Source: Peptoclostridium litorale DSM 5388 (GTDB lineage: Bacteria > Bacillota > Clostridia > Peptostreptococcales > Peptostreptococcaceae). Taken from it: a stretch of DNA of 64,000 bases. The translations under genes and the position numbers were made by a program. The stretch covers positions 20,937-84,936 of the forward strand of contig NZ_FSRH01000015.1 of assembly GCF_900141635.1 (NCBI RefSeq), written 5' to 3'. How positions within the stretch are numbered: the stretch's first letter is position 1; every line of letters starts with the position of its first letter. This document shows, piece after piece, positions 45,262-53,697 of this stretch. The notes beneath the pieces were generated by a model. That model searched no databases, had not been told where the DNA came from, and saw only the letters and a program-made list of their open reading frames with translations.

Positions 45262-47017
45262 GAGGATTGCCGTACTGGTTGTGATCTTTTCTATGGCGAT
45301 CCAAAGCTCTGTTTTTGCATATGAAGGCATTGGACCGGAGGAGAAAAAAAGCGTACTCATAGTATACGACTCCAGGTTCTACTACGGATACAGCAGCGAC
45401 ATGGTCGAATCCCTCAAGGGGCTTTTGGCGCATTTCAAAATAAAAGCCCAAAGCACACCACAGGAGGAGTATGAGCCGGGAATGTGCAGCGGGTACGACT
45501 ACATATTCGTACTGGGGATTGAAGGCGGAGTGAGCGATGAATCCGTTATTGCAGATTTGAAGAACACAAAGACGGCTGTCGTATGGCTTGGAAAGGGCGT
45601 TGGGGGATTTTTAAGAGGCGGCGACGTGGGCATTGACTACTCCGGAGTGAGTACGGATTTTGTGCAGGTGATATATGGAAGCGGCATGGGTGAAAAAGGG
45701 ACTGCCAAAGGGGCAAAAGGGTTTGCAATAGGCCCTGGAAGGGAGTTTACAGTGGTTGAGCCTTCCGAGGAGTCGGCTGTGTACGCGTATTTGGACGACG
45801 GGGGCGCAAAGGTGCCGTTTGCCGTGAAAGAGGGCGATTTCTGGCACATAGCCAGGTTTGAAAACGAGGGAATACTCTTTTACATAGTGGCGGACATTCT
45901 GCACGACATACTGGGCGAGACGGATTTTGAACAGAGCCAGGTGTACATAAGGATTGAAGACGTCCATCCCAAAAGGAGCGTAAAAAACCTCAAGGCCGCG
46001 GCCGACTACCTCTACGAAAGGGACATACCCTTCATGATAGCCCTTATACCCGCGTATGTGGACCCGGGCTCGGGAAACATGGTTACAATGGACGACATGC
46101 CGGAGTTTGCAGACGCCATAAGGTACATGCAGGACAGGGGCGGCAGCGTCGTGCTACACGGATACACCCACCAGGGCTTTGAGAGGGAGACAAGCGGAGA
46201 GGGGTTCGAGTTTTGGAACGGGATAGAGGATGCGCCCCTTGATGAGGACATGGAAGCATATGTGTTTGACAAGGTGAGCGCAGGGCTTTCAAGCTGCATA
46301 AGAAACGGGATATACCCGCTTGGATTTGAATCGCCCCACTACGCAATGGACATAAGGGGATACAGGGAGATAAAGAAGTACTTTTCGACATATGTGGGGC
46401 AGGTCCAGGAAAACGACATAAGGTTCGGGACCACCAAATACCCCTACAGGATATACGACACGGGCCGGGTGAACAAGCTGCTTCCCGAAAACCTCGGATA
46501 TGTTGACCCCGAAAACCCTTTTGCACTGGATGAGATATTCGAAAACTACGACAATGTGGACGTGGTGAGGGGGAGCATGAAGGGCGTATTTTTCCACCCA
46601 TATCTGGAAACCGCATACCTCGAGGGCGTTGTGGAGGGGCTAAAGCGCAGGGGCGCGGCATTTTACGACATGAAAAAAGAGGAACACTGGGTGAGCTGCG
46701 CAGGCATAAGCATAAGAACGAAAGGCGCGGGGATAGTTTTGGACATTGAAAAAGGCCAGGGGGCCGGATATGAGGACTGCTTCACAGAAGACGGGCAGGA
46801 CTGGATAACGTGCACAGGGACAAATGTCATGAAAAAAGACGGAACCCATATAAAATACATTAAGCCCGGGGACAGGTCCAGGCCAGAGGCTTCGATATCA
46901 AACCGCATATCCATTATAAATGACATTTTGATAGTGGTAATATCGGTGTTTTGCGTGATTTTTATTGTCATATTCACCATTTCAAAGAGAAAGAGCAGGA
47001 AAAATCTATTCAAATAG
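45254..47017 (+). CDS. DUF2334 polysaccharide-deacetylase-like membrane-anchored protein, 587 aa
   Basis: A signal peptide (about residues 1-22) is followed by a Rossmann-like N-terminal region (SVLIVYDSRFYYGYSSDM) up to about 215, then a DUF2334 domain with deacetylase-type metal residues: RIEDVHP (about 234), VLHGYTHQGFE (about 299-309) and FHPYLE (about 452). The C-terminus has one membrane helix (about 557-577) with a basic tail, placing the catalytic part outside the cell. It likely modifies the nascent polymer, for example by deacetylation, but DUF2334 activity is poorly documented. It overlaps its upstream neighbour and is 10 bases from the synthase start. Confidence 0.83.
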   Translation: MYKRIAVLVVIFSMAIQSSVFAYEGIGPEEKKSVLIVYDSRFYYGYSSDMVESLKGLLAHFKIKAQSTPQEEYEPGMCSGYDYIFVLGIEGGVSDESVIADLKNTKTAVVWLGKGVGGFLRGGDVGIDYSGVSTDFVQVIYGSGMGEKGTAKGAKGFAIGPGREFTVVEPSEESAVYAYLDDGGAKVPFAVKEGDFWHIARFENEGILFYIVADILHDILGETDFEQSQVYIRIEDVHPKRSVKNLKAAADYLYERDIPFMIALIPAYVDPGSGNMVTMDDMPEFADAIRYMQDRGGSVVLHGYTHQGFERETSGEGFEFWNGIEDAPLDEDMEAYVFDKVSAGLSSCIRNGIYPLGFESPHYAMDIRGYREIKKYFSTYVGQVQENDIRFGTTKYPYRIYDTGRVNKLLPENLGYVDPENPFALDEIFENYDNVDVVRGSMKGVFFHPYLETAYLEGVVEGLKRRGAAFYDMKKEEHWVSCAGISIRTKGAGIVLDIEKGQGAGYEDCFTEDGQDWITCTGTNVMKKDGTHIKYIKPGDRSRPEASISNRISIINDILIVVISVFCVIFIVIFTISKRKSRKNLFK

Positions 47018-47027
47018 GTGGGATCAA

Positions 47028-48293
47028 ATGTACAGCTTGCAGATTATAGACTATTTCTTCCTGTTTTCGCTGGTTTCCATATGGGTGGTTCTGCTGTTCA
47101 ACATATTCCTCACTCTCAGCGGATATAGGTTTTTCACTAAAATTTCAAACCACAGCATAAATGTAATAGAGGACATGGAAAGCTTCCCGTTCGTGTCTAT
47201 AATGGTTCCGGCGCACAACGAGGAGAAGGTAATAGGAAGGACCGTAAAATCGCTGCTTTCGCTCAACTACCCCAGGGACCGCATGGAGCTCATTGTGATA
47301 AACGACAATTCCTCGGACAATACGGGGCTTGTGCTTGAAGGTATAAAGAGGGAGTTTCCGCAGAGCAATTTCAAGATAATAAACACCACCAAGGAAAACG
47401 GGGGCAAGGGCAAGTCGAACGCCCTGAACATAGGATTTCAAAACTCGGCAGGGGAATATATAGCGGTTTACGACGCTGACAACACCCCCGACAGGCTTGC
47501 ATTGAGGTATCTCGTGCACAGGCTCAGCGGCGACTGCGGCCTTGGCGCGGTGATAGGCAAGTTCAGGACCAGGAACAAGAAAAAGAACATGCTCACAAGG
47601 TTCATAAACATAGAGACTCTCAGCTTCCAGTGGATGGCCCAGGCGGGAAGGTGGCAGCTTTTCAGGCTGTGCACCATACCGGGCACAAATTTCATAGTCA
47701 GAAGGAGCATAATAGAGAATCTGGGAGGATGGGACATACACGCCATAGCGGAGGACACTGAGATAAGCTTTAGGATATACAAGCTTGGATACAGGATAGC
47801 GTTCATGCCCCTTGCGGTGACATACGAGCAGGAGCCGGAGACAATAAGGGTCTGGATGAAGCAAAGGACGAGATGGGCAAAGGGCAACGTGTACGTGCTA
47901 TTAAAGTATTTCAGGAAGATGCTTTCGGGCGGCACGGGCCCGGTGACTTTCGACCTGCTGTACTTTTCTTCCATATATTTCGTATTCCTGTCTTCAGTCA
48001 TAATATCGGACGGCATATTCCTGCTCGGGCTTTTCACTGATATACGTGTGGGGGTGTCCGGAAACTTCCTGCTGCTTTGGCTTCTCGCGTATCTCCTGTT
48101 CGTGCTCGAGGTGAGCATAGCCCTCACGATGGAAAAGGGCGAGGCAAACGCCAGGAACGTGGCCCTGGTGTTTCTGATGTACTTCACATACTGCCAGCTC
48201 TGGATGGTGGTGGCCATACATGGCATAGTGCTTTATATCCAGGATGTGCTGCTGAAGAAGGAGACGAAGTGGTACAAGACAGAGAGATTCTAG
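47028..48293 (+). CDS. Processive family 2 glycan synthase without PilZ domain, 421 aa
   Basis: An N-terminal membrane helix (about residues 5-30) is followed by the GT2 domain with VSIMVPAHNEE (about 57), VINDNSSD (about 89), the DxD site in VYDADNTPD (about 150), AIAEDTEIS (about 245, catalytic base region) and the processivity motif QRTRW (about 281). Three or four C-terminal membrane helices complete the channel. The chain ends without the PilZ domain that BcsA uses to read c-di-GMP, consistent with control by the separate receptor. The product is an unknown beta-linked polymer (cellulose-like, GlcNAc or ManNAc are candidates). ATG 47028 has AGGTGG upstream. Confidence 0.9.
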   Translation: MYSLQIIDYFFLFSLVSIWVVLLFNIFLTLSGYRFFTKISNHSINVIEDMESFPFVSIMVPAHNEEKVIGRTVKSLLSLNYPRDRMELIVINDNSSDNTGLVLEGIKREFPQSNFKIINTTKENGGKGKSNALNIGFQNSAGEYIAVYDADNTPDRLALRYLVHRLSGDCGLGAVIGKFRTRNKKKNMLTRFINIETLSFQWMAQAGRWQLFRLCTIPGTNFIVRRSIIENLGGWDIHAIAEDTEISFRIYKLGYRIAFMPLAVTYEQEPETIRVWMKQRTRWAKGNVYVLLKYFRKMLSGGTGPVTFDLLYFSSIYFVFLSSVIISDGIFLLGLFTDIRVGVSGNFLLLWLLAYLLFVLEVSIALTMEKGEANARNVALVFLMYFTYCQLWMVVAIHGIVLYIQDVLLKKETKWYKTERF

Positions 48294-48305
48294 GGGGCGA
48301 TTCAT

Positions 48306-50813
48306 TTGAATAAATTTATGGCTGTGTTTTTTTCGCTAATGCTCGTGTTTTCAAGTGTCCAGCAGGGATACGGCGAGGCAGGGGCCGTGAAATACTACGC
48401 TGTCCAGATAGGAAGCTATGAAAAAAAGGATATAATGGAGTCTGCGCTTAAAAGGTTGCAGGGCATGGGGTACAGGCCCTACTGGAAATCAGAGGGTGGC
48501 AGATACAAGATGTTTCTGGGGAACTATTCTTCAAAAGGCCAGGCGGACGGTGTGCTTTCGGGGCTAGGCTCAAAGGGGATAGACGGTTTTGTAAGGGAGA
48601 GGGTAAAGTACGTAAGTGCGAACGCAAAACCGGCCGGTGCCGCAAAGGCACAAGAGCCGTCGGCGGATGCCGGAGCAGGAAAAGACAGCAAAGCGGTGCT
48701 GCAGGCGGCGGACACGGCGATTGCAGACGAGCCCGCCTTTGAAAACAACTCTCAGGCAGATGCGGCGGATACGGGGCTGATGTCCAAGAATTTCAAGAGG
48801 CAAAAGGACGTGACAATACAGGGCGTTTACGGAAGCGACGTGTTCTTTTTCGATGTGGACAAGGACTGGGATATAAGGGGGGCCTATTTGAACCTGGTTT
48901 TCAGCCAGAGCCAGCTTGAGCCAGGCGAAGGCCAGCAGGGCAACGACAGCACCCTCACAGTGTACATAAACAAGTTCCCCGTATACAGCATGGACTTGAG
49001 CGGGAGGGACCAGTACAAGGAGCAGGTAAGGGTGAACATACCTGCGGACAAGGTAAGCCCGGGATTCAACGAGATAAGCGTAAGGACATACAAGAGGATA
49101 ATGGAGCTTCCGTGCAAGGACGACCTCAACCCCGCAAACTGGATAGCATTCCACAAGGAGTCTTATGTGCATGTCGACTTCATGGACAAGAAAGACTCTT
49201 TGGATATAAGCGGCTATCCATATCCCTACCTCAAAAGCAGCGACGACATAAAGCCGCAGGGGATAATAGTGATACCGGACGACTTCAAAAGATCCGAGCT
49301 CGAGGCCGCAGGCATTCTGTCTGCGGGATTTGGAAAAGGCAGCAGGTTCGAAAACCTCAATGTAAGGGTGTACAGGCATTCCCAAAGCCCTCCAGTGGAG
49401 CATTCGAACGTAATATTCATAGGGGGAAGCGCGAATTCCCCGGGAGAGGTCATGTCGCTGCTCAGCGAGCAGGAAAAGGGGAGCCTGAAAAATTCGGCCG
49501 TTATAAAAAAGGTGAAATCGCCCTACAGCGGCTCTCACAGCATGCTTGCCATCATTTCGGACGACGAGGCGAGCCTTGTAAATGCGGCGAAGGCCCTTAC
49601 CGATGAGAAGCTGGTTGTCCAGATGAATTCAAATGTCCAGCTGATGGGCGAGAGCGCGGGGGCGGGCGGAAATGAGCAGGATGAATACGAATACTACAGG
49701 CTCGAAAATCTCGGATACTCTGATGTGCTGCTTGAGGGCCTTTTCAGGCAGCAGGCCACATTCGGCATAAAGGTTCCCAAAAACAGGAAGGTAAAGGAAG
49801 GGGCCAAGCTGGATATCCGATTCAGGTATTCTAAGGTTTTAGACTTTGAAAAGTCGCTGATGACCGTATACTTGAACGACACTCCCATAGGCAGCAAGAA
49901 GCTCAGCGGGGAGAATGCTGACAACGACTCGTTCGAGGTGGAGATCCCAAAGGAGCTAAGGGATGTTAACTACTACGAGATGAAGATAGCTTTCGATCTG
50001 AACATGGACGATGTATACTGCGAGATAAGGCCTCAAACGGCATCGTGGGCTTTCGTGTCGGCCCAGTCTAAAGCATATCTTCCATATGAGTACAGGGACT
50101 ACCCGCTGCTTGAGGACTACGAGGCGCCTTTTGTAAAAGACATGAAGTTCAACGACCTGGTCATAGTATTGCCTGAAGACCCCACGTCTGAAGAATTGGG
50201 CACGGCATGCTCGATAGCCGCATTTTTGGGGCACTCGGTAAAGAATGTGGATGGAATTTCTATCACGACTCCAGGGGGCTTTTCTAAAGAGGACGAGAAT
50301 TCGAACTTGATAGTGATTGGAACGCCAGGCAGAAACGGCCTTGTCAAGGATTTAAACGGCAGACTCAATATGAGGTTCGATGAGGATTTTAAAAAGTTCG
50401 TCTCAAACGAGCACGTGACCGTGCTTGAAAAATACAGCGAAAACATTGCCGCAATACAGATTGTGGACTCGCCGTACCGCAGCGGCGGTAAAATGCTCGT
50501 GCTCACAGGAAGCTCGCAAAGGGAAGTGGTGAACGCGGGCAGATATCTTTTTGACTTCAACCTGGTAGAGAGGCTAAGGGGCAACCTGGCCATAATAGAC
50601 GGCAAGGGAAACATGCAGTATGAATATGTTGGAGAAAAGGCTAAAAAGATTATGGAAGGGCAGCAGGCCCAGCCTGCCGAAGACCTGGGAGGTTCAAGGC
50701 CGGATGGACAGGGCATGAGCTCGCAGGTCAGAAACTTTGTAATATTTACGGCGGCAGTGCTCATAATAACGGTAATGGGATCTGCATTCATAATGAAGAG
50801 AAGCAGAAGATAA
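48306..50813 (+). CDS. SPOR-domain BcsB-like exopolysaccharide export subunit, 835 aa
   Basis: A signal peptide (about residues 1-22) is followed by a SPOR domain (YYAVQIGSYEKKDIMESALK to RERVKYVS, about 28-100), an Ala-rich linker, and a long BcsB-like region with two repeats of the carbohydrate-binding and flavodoxin-like modules (about 155-780). A C-terminal membrane helix (about 808-830) ends in KRSRR. BcsB proteins contact the synthase and guide the polymer out. SPOR domains bind peptidoglycan lacking stem peptides and are unusual in this position. It starts with TTG after AGGGGGCG; ATG 48318 is the alternative. It is the last gene of the operon and is closed by a terminator. Confidence 0.85.
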   Translation: MNKFMAVFFSLMLVFSSVQQGYGEAGAVKYYAVQIGSYEKKDIMESALKRLQGMGYRPYWKSEGGRYKMFLGNYSSKGQADGVLSGLGSKGIDGFVRERVKYVSANAKPAGAAKAQEPSADAGAGKDSKAVLQAADTAIADEPAFENNSQADAADTGLMSKNFKRQKDVTIQGVYGSDVFFFDVDKDWDIRGAYLNLVFSQSQLEPGEGQQGNDSTLTVYINKFPVYSMDLSGRDQYKEQVRVNIPADKVSPGFNEISVRTYKRIMELPCKDDLNPANWIAFHKESYVHVDFMDKKDSLDISGYPYPYLKSSDDIKPQGIIVIPDDFKRSELEAAGILSAGFGKGSRFENLNVRVYRHSQSPPVEHSNVIFIGGSANSPGEVMSLLSEQEKGSLKNSAVIKKVKSPYSGSHSMLAIISDDEASLVNAAKALTDEKLVVQMNSNVQLMGESAGAGGNEQDEYEYYRLENLGYSDVLLEGLFRQQATFGIKVPKNRKVKEGAKLDIRFRYSKVLDFEKSLMTVYLNDTPIGSKKLSGENADNDSFEVEIPKELRDVNYYEMKIAFDLNMDDVYCEIRPQTASWAFVSAQSKAYLPYEYRDYPLLEDYEAPFVKDMKFNDLVIVLPEDPTSEELGTACSIAAFLGHSVKNVDGISITTPGGFSKEDENSNLIVIGTPGRNGLVKDLNGRLNMRFDEDFKKFVSNEHVTVLEKYSENIAAIQIVDSPYRSGGKMLVLTGSSQREVVNAGRYLFDFNLVERLRGNLAIIDGKGNMQYEYVGEKAKKIMEGQQAQPAEDLGGSRPDGQGMSSQVRNFVIFTAAVLIITVMGSAFIMKRSRR

Positions 50814-50888
50814 ATGCCAGCTTGTTGAATTCCGACAAGAGGCAATGCGCCCCATTTGGGAGCATTGAAAGGAATATTGTCTCAAACA

Positions 50889-50918
50889 GCAAAAAACGGC
50901 CGAATGGCCGTTTTTTTG
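50889..50918 (+). terminator. Terminator of the exopolysaccharide synthase operon
   Basis: AAACGGCC and GGCCGTTT pair around GAAT and are followed by seven Ts. Confidence 0.9.
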
Positions 50919-50946
50919 TGCTATTTTTGAAGCTGCAAATTGCAGT

Positions 50947-50976
50947 TTGGTTGGAATAGGGTTTCACGGGTATAAA
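50947..50976 (+). promoter_or_regulatory. Candidate promoter of the second polysaccharide cluster
   Basis: TTGGTT (50947-50952) and TATAAA (50971-50976) are separated by 18 bases, 60 bases upstream of the aminotransferase ATG. The match is moderate. Confidence 0.4.
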
Positions 50977-51036
50977 AATCATATGATATTTTAAATAGCA
51001 TTGAAAGGGTGGATGCGGCTTACAAGGAGGGAAATC

Positions 51037-52206
51037 ATGAGAAGAGATGAATTTTTGCAGTATGCAAAACCTGAAATGGGAGAAGATGAGATAAGGGATG
51101 TTGCCGATACAATAAAGTCCGGATGGATTACAAAGGGGCCAAGGACTGCGGAGTTCGAAGAAAAATTCGCAAGGTTCGTAGGGGCGAAGTATGCGGTTGC
51201 CGTCAACTCGTGCACGGCTGCGCTTCACACCGCCCTCGTGTGCAGGGGTATAAAAAGTGGGGACGAGGTAATAACGACGCCTTTCACATTTGCGGCCACG
51301 GTAAACGTCATACTCCACTGCGGTGCAAAACCGGTGCTCGTAGACATAGACCCCCGCACGTACACCATAGACCCGGAAAAGATAGAAGAGAAGATAACAA
51401 GTAGGACAAAGGCCATAATACCGGTACACTACGCAGGCCAGGCCTGCAACATGGACGAGATAATGGACATTGCAAAAAGGCACAATTTGTTCGTGCTTGA
51501 AGACGCCGCCCATGCAGTTTATACGAAATACAAGGATTCCCTTGTAGGAGGAATAGGGGATGCGACGGCTTTTAGCTTTTACGCCACCAAAAACCTTGCC
51601 ACGGGGGAAGGTGGAATGCTCACTACGAATGACAAGGAGCTTGCTGAAAGGGCCAGGGTTGTAAGCCTTCACGGGATGAGCCGCCATGCATGGAACAGGT
51701 ATTCGAAGTCGGGCTCATGGTACTACGAGATAGAATATCCCGGATTCAAATACAATATGACTGACATCCAGGCGGCGCTCGGGCTCAATCAGCTGGCAAA
51801 GCTTGAGAGCATGCAGGCTGCAAGGGAAAAATATGCGAATATGTACAATGACGCTTTTGCAGGCGTGGACGAGATAATAGAGCCTTTCAATGCGCCCTAC
51901 AGCAGGCATGCATGGCACCTCTATCCGGTTCAGATAGATGACGGCATGCTTTCGATAGGAAGGGACGAATTCATTGAAGAGCTGGGAAGGTGGAATATCG
52001 GGACAAGCGTGCATTTCATACCGGTTCACATGCACCCTTACTACAGGGACATGCTCGGATTCCAAAAGGGGGAGTATCCCGTGACGGAGAAGGTTTACAG
52101 CAGAATACTTTCGCTTCCGCTGTATCCCGGGATGAGCGAAGAGGACGTGAAATATGTAATTGAAGCGGTGAATGAAACTGTAGACAAGTTCAAGGCTAAA
52201 ATATAG
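51037..52206 (+). CDS. DegT/DnrJ/EryC1/StrS-family sugar aminotransferase, 389 aa
   Basis: This PLP-dependent enzyme aminates a 4-keto (or 3-keto) nucleotide sugar. Motifs are GWITKGPRTAEFEEKFA (about 29-45), VNSCTAALHTALV (about 56), LEDAAHAVYTKY (about 158, with the PLP Asp) and the catalytic lysine in SFYATKNLATGEGGM (about 179-193). With the 4,6-dehydratase at 53698 and the PglC-like transferase at 55648 it may play the PglE role, giving UDP-4-amino-4,6-dideoxy-GlcNAc. No PglD-type acetyltransferase is seen. AAGGAGG precedes ATG 51037; the in-frame start at 51001 has no such site. Confidence 0.92.
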   Translation: MRRDEFLQYAKPEMGEDEIRDVADTIKSGWITKGPRTAEFEEKFARFVGAKYAVAVNSCTAALHTALVCRGIKSGDEVITTPFTFAATVNVILHCGAKPVLVDIDPRTYTIDPEKIEEKITSRTKAIIPVHYAGQACNMDEIMDIAKRHNLFVLEDAAHAVYTKYKDSLVGGIGDATAFSFYATKNLATGEGGMLTTNDKELAERARVVSLHGMSRHAWNRYSKSGSWYYEIEYPGFKYNMTDIQAALGLNQLAKLESMQAAREKYANMYNDAFAGVDEIIEPFNAPYSRHAWHLYPVQIDDGMLSIGRDEFIEELGRWNIGTSVHFIPVHMHPYYRDMLGFQKGEYPVTEKVYSRILSLPLYPGMSEEDVKYVIEAVNETVDKFKAKI

Positions 52207-52222
52207 GCCTGTGGAGGTAATC

Positions 52223-52915
52223 ATGAAGGACATATTATTTCAAAAAAGACCTGATTCCCCTGTATCGGATTCATACAGGGGAATCAGGACAAGCATAAGA
52301 TTTTCAGGGGCGGACGGCGAAATAAAGGTGGTAGCGGTTACAAGCGCCAAGGGGGCCGAGGGAAAGACCACAACAGTTGTAAACGTCGCAGCGTCTATGG
52401 CCGGCCTTGGAAAAAGGGTGATTGTTTTGGATTTTAATTTCAGAAGCCCCGCGTTGCACAACTACTTCGACATTTCAAACAGGGAGGGAGCTTCAGAAGT
52501 CATTTGCCAGGGGATTGACCCCTTTGAAAGCATTTCGCATGCAAATGGCATTGATGTATTGGTATCTGGAAGAAAGCGCAAGGAGGCCATTGAAATACTG
52601 GATTCGAATGAGATGTGTGAGCTGGTTCAAAAGCTGAGGGGCTTGTACGACTACGTGTTCATAGACACTCCTCCAATAGTTGAATTTCCCGACGCCGCCG
52701 CCTTGGCAGCCGTTTCGGACGGGGTGGTTCTAGTTTGCGCATCTGAAAAGGCGGAGGCAGAAGATGTGAGAAGGGCAAAGGGCCTCCTTGAAAATGTAAA
52801 CGCCAATATAATAGGGGTTGTAATTAACAATGCCCTTGACAGGAGGGCGTATGATTACGGCGAGACAGTGGCTGACATGGTCAGGGGGCTATTTTTGAAA
52901 CTAAGGCCAAAATAA
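52223..52915 (+). CDS. CpsD/CapB-like tyrosine-kinase-family ATPase without tyrosine tail, 230 aa
   Basis: This is the cytoplasmic ATPase partner of the Wzz-like adaptor. It begins SPVSDSYRGIRTSIRFSG, the usual N-terminal signature, has Walker A SAKGAEGKTTTVVNVA (about 38-53), Walker A' VIVLDFNFRSPAL (about 70) with Asn instead of the common Asp or Ala-Asp, and Walker B DYVFIDTPP (about 149). The C-terminus ends LKLRPK with only isolated tyrosines (RAYDYG), unlike the tyrosine-rich tail of the kinase at 2-472. Autophosphorylation control may therefore be weak or absent. GGAGGTAATC precedes the ATG. Confidence 0.88.
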   Translation: MKDILFQKRPDSPVSDSYRGIRTSIRFSGADGEIKVVAVTSAKGAEGKTTTVVNVAASMAGLGKRVIVLDFNFRSPALHNYFDISNREGASEVICQGIDPFESISHANGIDVLVSGRKRKEAIEILDSNEMCELVQKLRGLYDYVFIDTPPIVEFPDAAALAAVSDGVVLVCASEKAEAEDVRRAKGLLENVNANIIGVVINNALDRRAYDYGETVADMVRGLFLKLRPK

Positions 52916-52973
52916 TATATCCATGCAAACAAAAAGAATGGACGAGAGAATTTATTTGGCCAAGGAGGGGGAC

Positions 52974-53687
52974 ATGACAAATACAATCCAGTTTAGGGAA
53001 TATATTCATATTTTAATAAGAAGGACGAGGATGCTTGCGGGGACCACCGCTGCGGCGGTTATAATAAGCATTTTTGTAAACTATGTGGTGCTTGACCCTG
53101 TATACACCGCGAGCACGACTATTATAGTAAAAGGCACGGGTGAAAAGGCGTTTGGGCAGTATGGGGACATAATGCTCAGCCAGGAGCTCGTGAAGACATG
53201 CGCCGAGATATCAAAATCCAATGCCGTAATGGGCAGGGTTTTTTCGGATCTGGGCCTCGGGGGGGATTACGAGGAGTTCAAAAAGAGCGTGAATATAAGA
53301 ATAGTCAAGGAGACGGGGATAATAAAAATAACAGCTTCAAGCAAAAATGCGTCAAAGGCCCCGGACATATCGAACAGTCTGGCCAAGGCCCTTTCAGACG
53401 AGGCTTCAAGGGTGATTGGCAAGGACACGCTGAGCATAATAGACATTGCCCAAAAGCCCATGCATCCGTCCAGCCCGAGAAGGCTTTTAAACACAGGGAT
53501 ATCAGCTTTTTTAGCCATTGTAACGGGCGTGTTTGCAGTGTTTTTATTGGAGTATACGGACACCACGGTAAAAAGCAGCGCCGACATTGAAAGGGATTTC
53601 AAGCTCAAGGTAATAGGGGTTGTGCCGAATTTTGAAAAGTCGGAGAGTGTGGCCAAAATTAAAAATTCGCGACATAAAAGGCGATAG
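52974..53687 (+). CDS. Wzz/CapA-type chain-length adaptor, 237 aa
   Basis: This polysaccharide co-polymerase controls chain length and activates the tyrosine kinase. A Wzz domain with a first membrane helix (about residues 20-40), an extracytoplasmic region (YTASTTIIVKG…), the proline-containing PSSPRRLLNTGISAFL before the second helix (about 165-195), and a short basic cytoplasmic tail are seen. ATG 52974 has AAGGAGG upstream; the earlier in-frame ATG at 52923 does not. It lies between the ATPase and dehydratase genes, 10 bases from the latter. Confidence 0.88.
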   Translation: MTNTIQFREYIHILIRRTRMLAGTTAAAVIISIFVNYVVLDPVYTASTTIIVKGTGEKAFGQYGDIMLSQELVKTCAEISKSNAVMGRVFSDLGLGGDYEEFKKSVNIRIVKETGIIKITASSKNASKAPDISNSLAKALSDEASRVIGKDTLSIIDIAQKPMHPSSPRRLLNTGISAFLAIVTGVFAVFLLEYTDTTVKSSADIERDFKLKVIGVVPNFEKSESVAKIKNSRHKRR

Positions 53688-53697
53688 GGAAAGGGTG

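Noticed and set aside
48570..49538. A 322-codon minus-strand open frame opposite the BcsB-like gene
   Set aside because: It lacks a ribosome site and any recognisable motif, and the plus strand there has clear SPOR and BcsB features.
50788..51687. A 299-codon minus-strand open frame opposite the aminotransferase
   Set aside because: It would cross a terminator and the promoter region, and the plus-strand PLP motifs are unmistakable.
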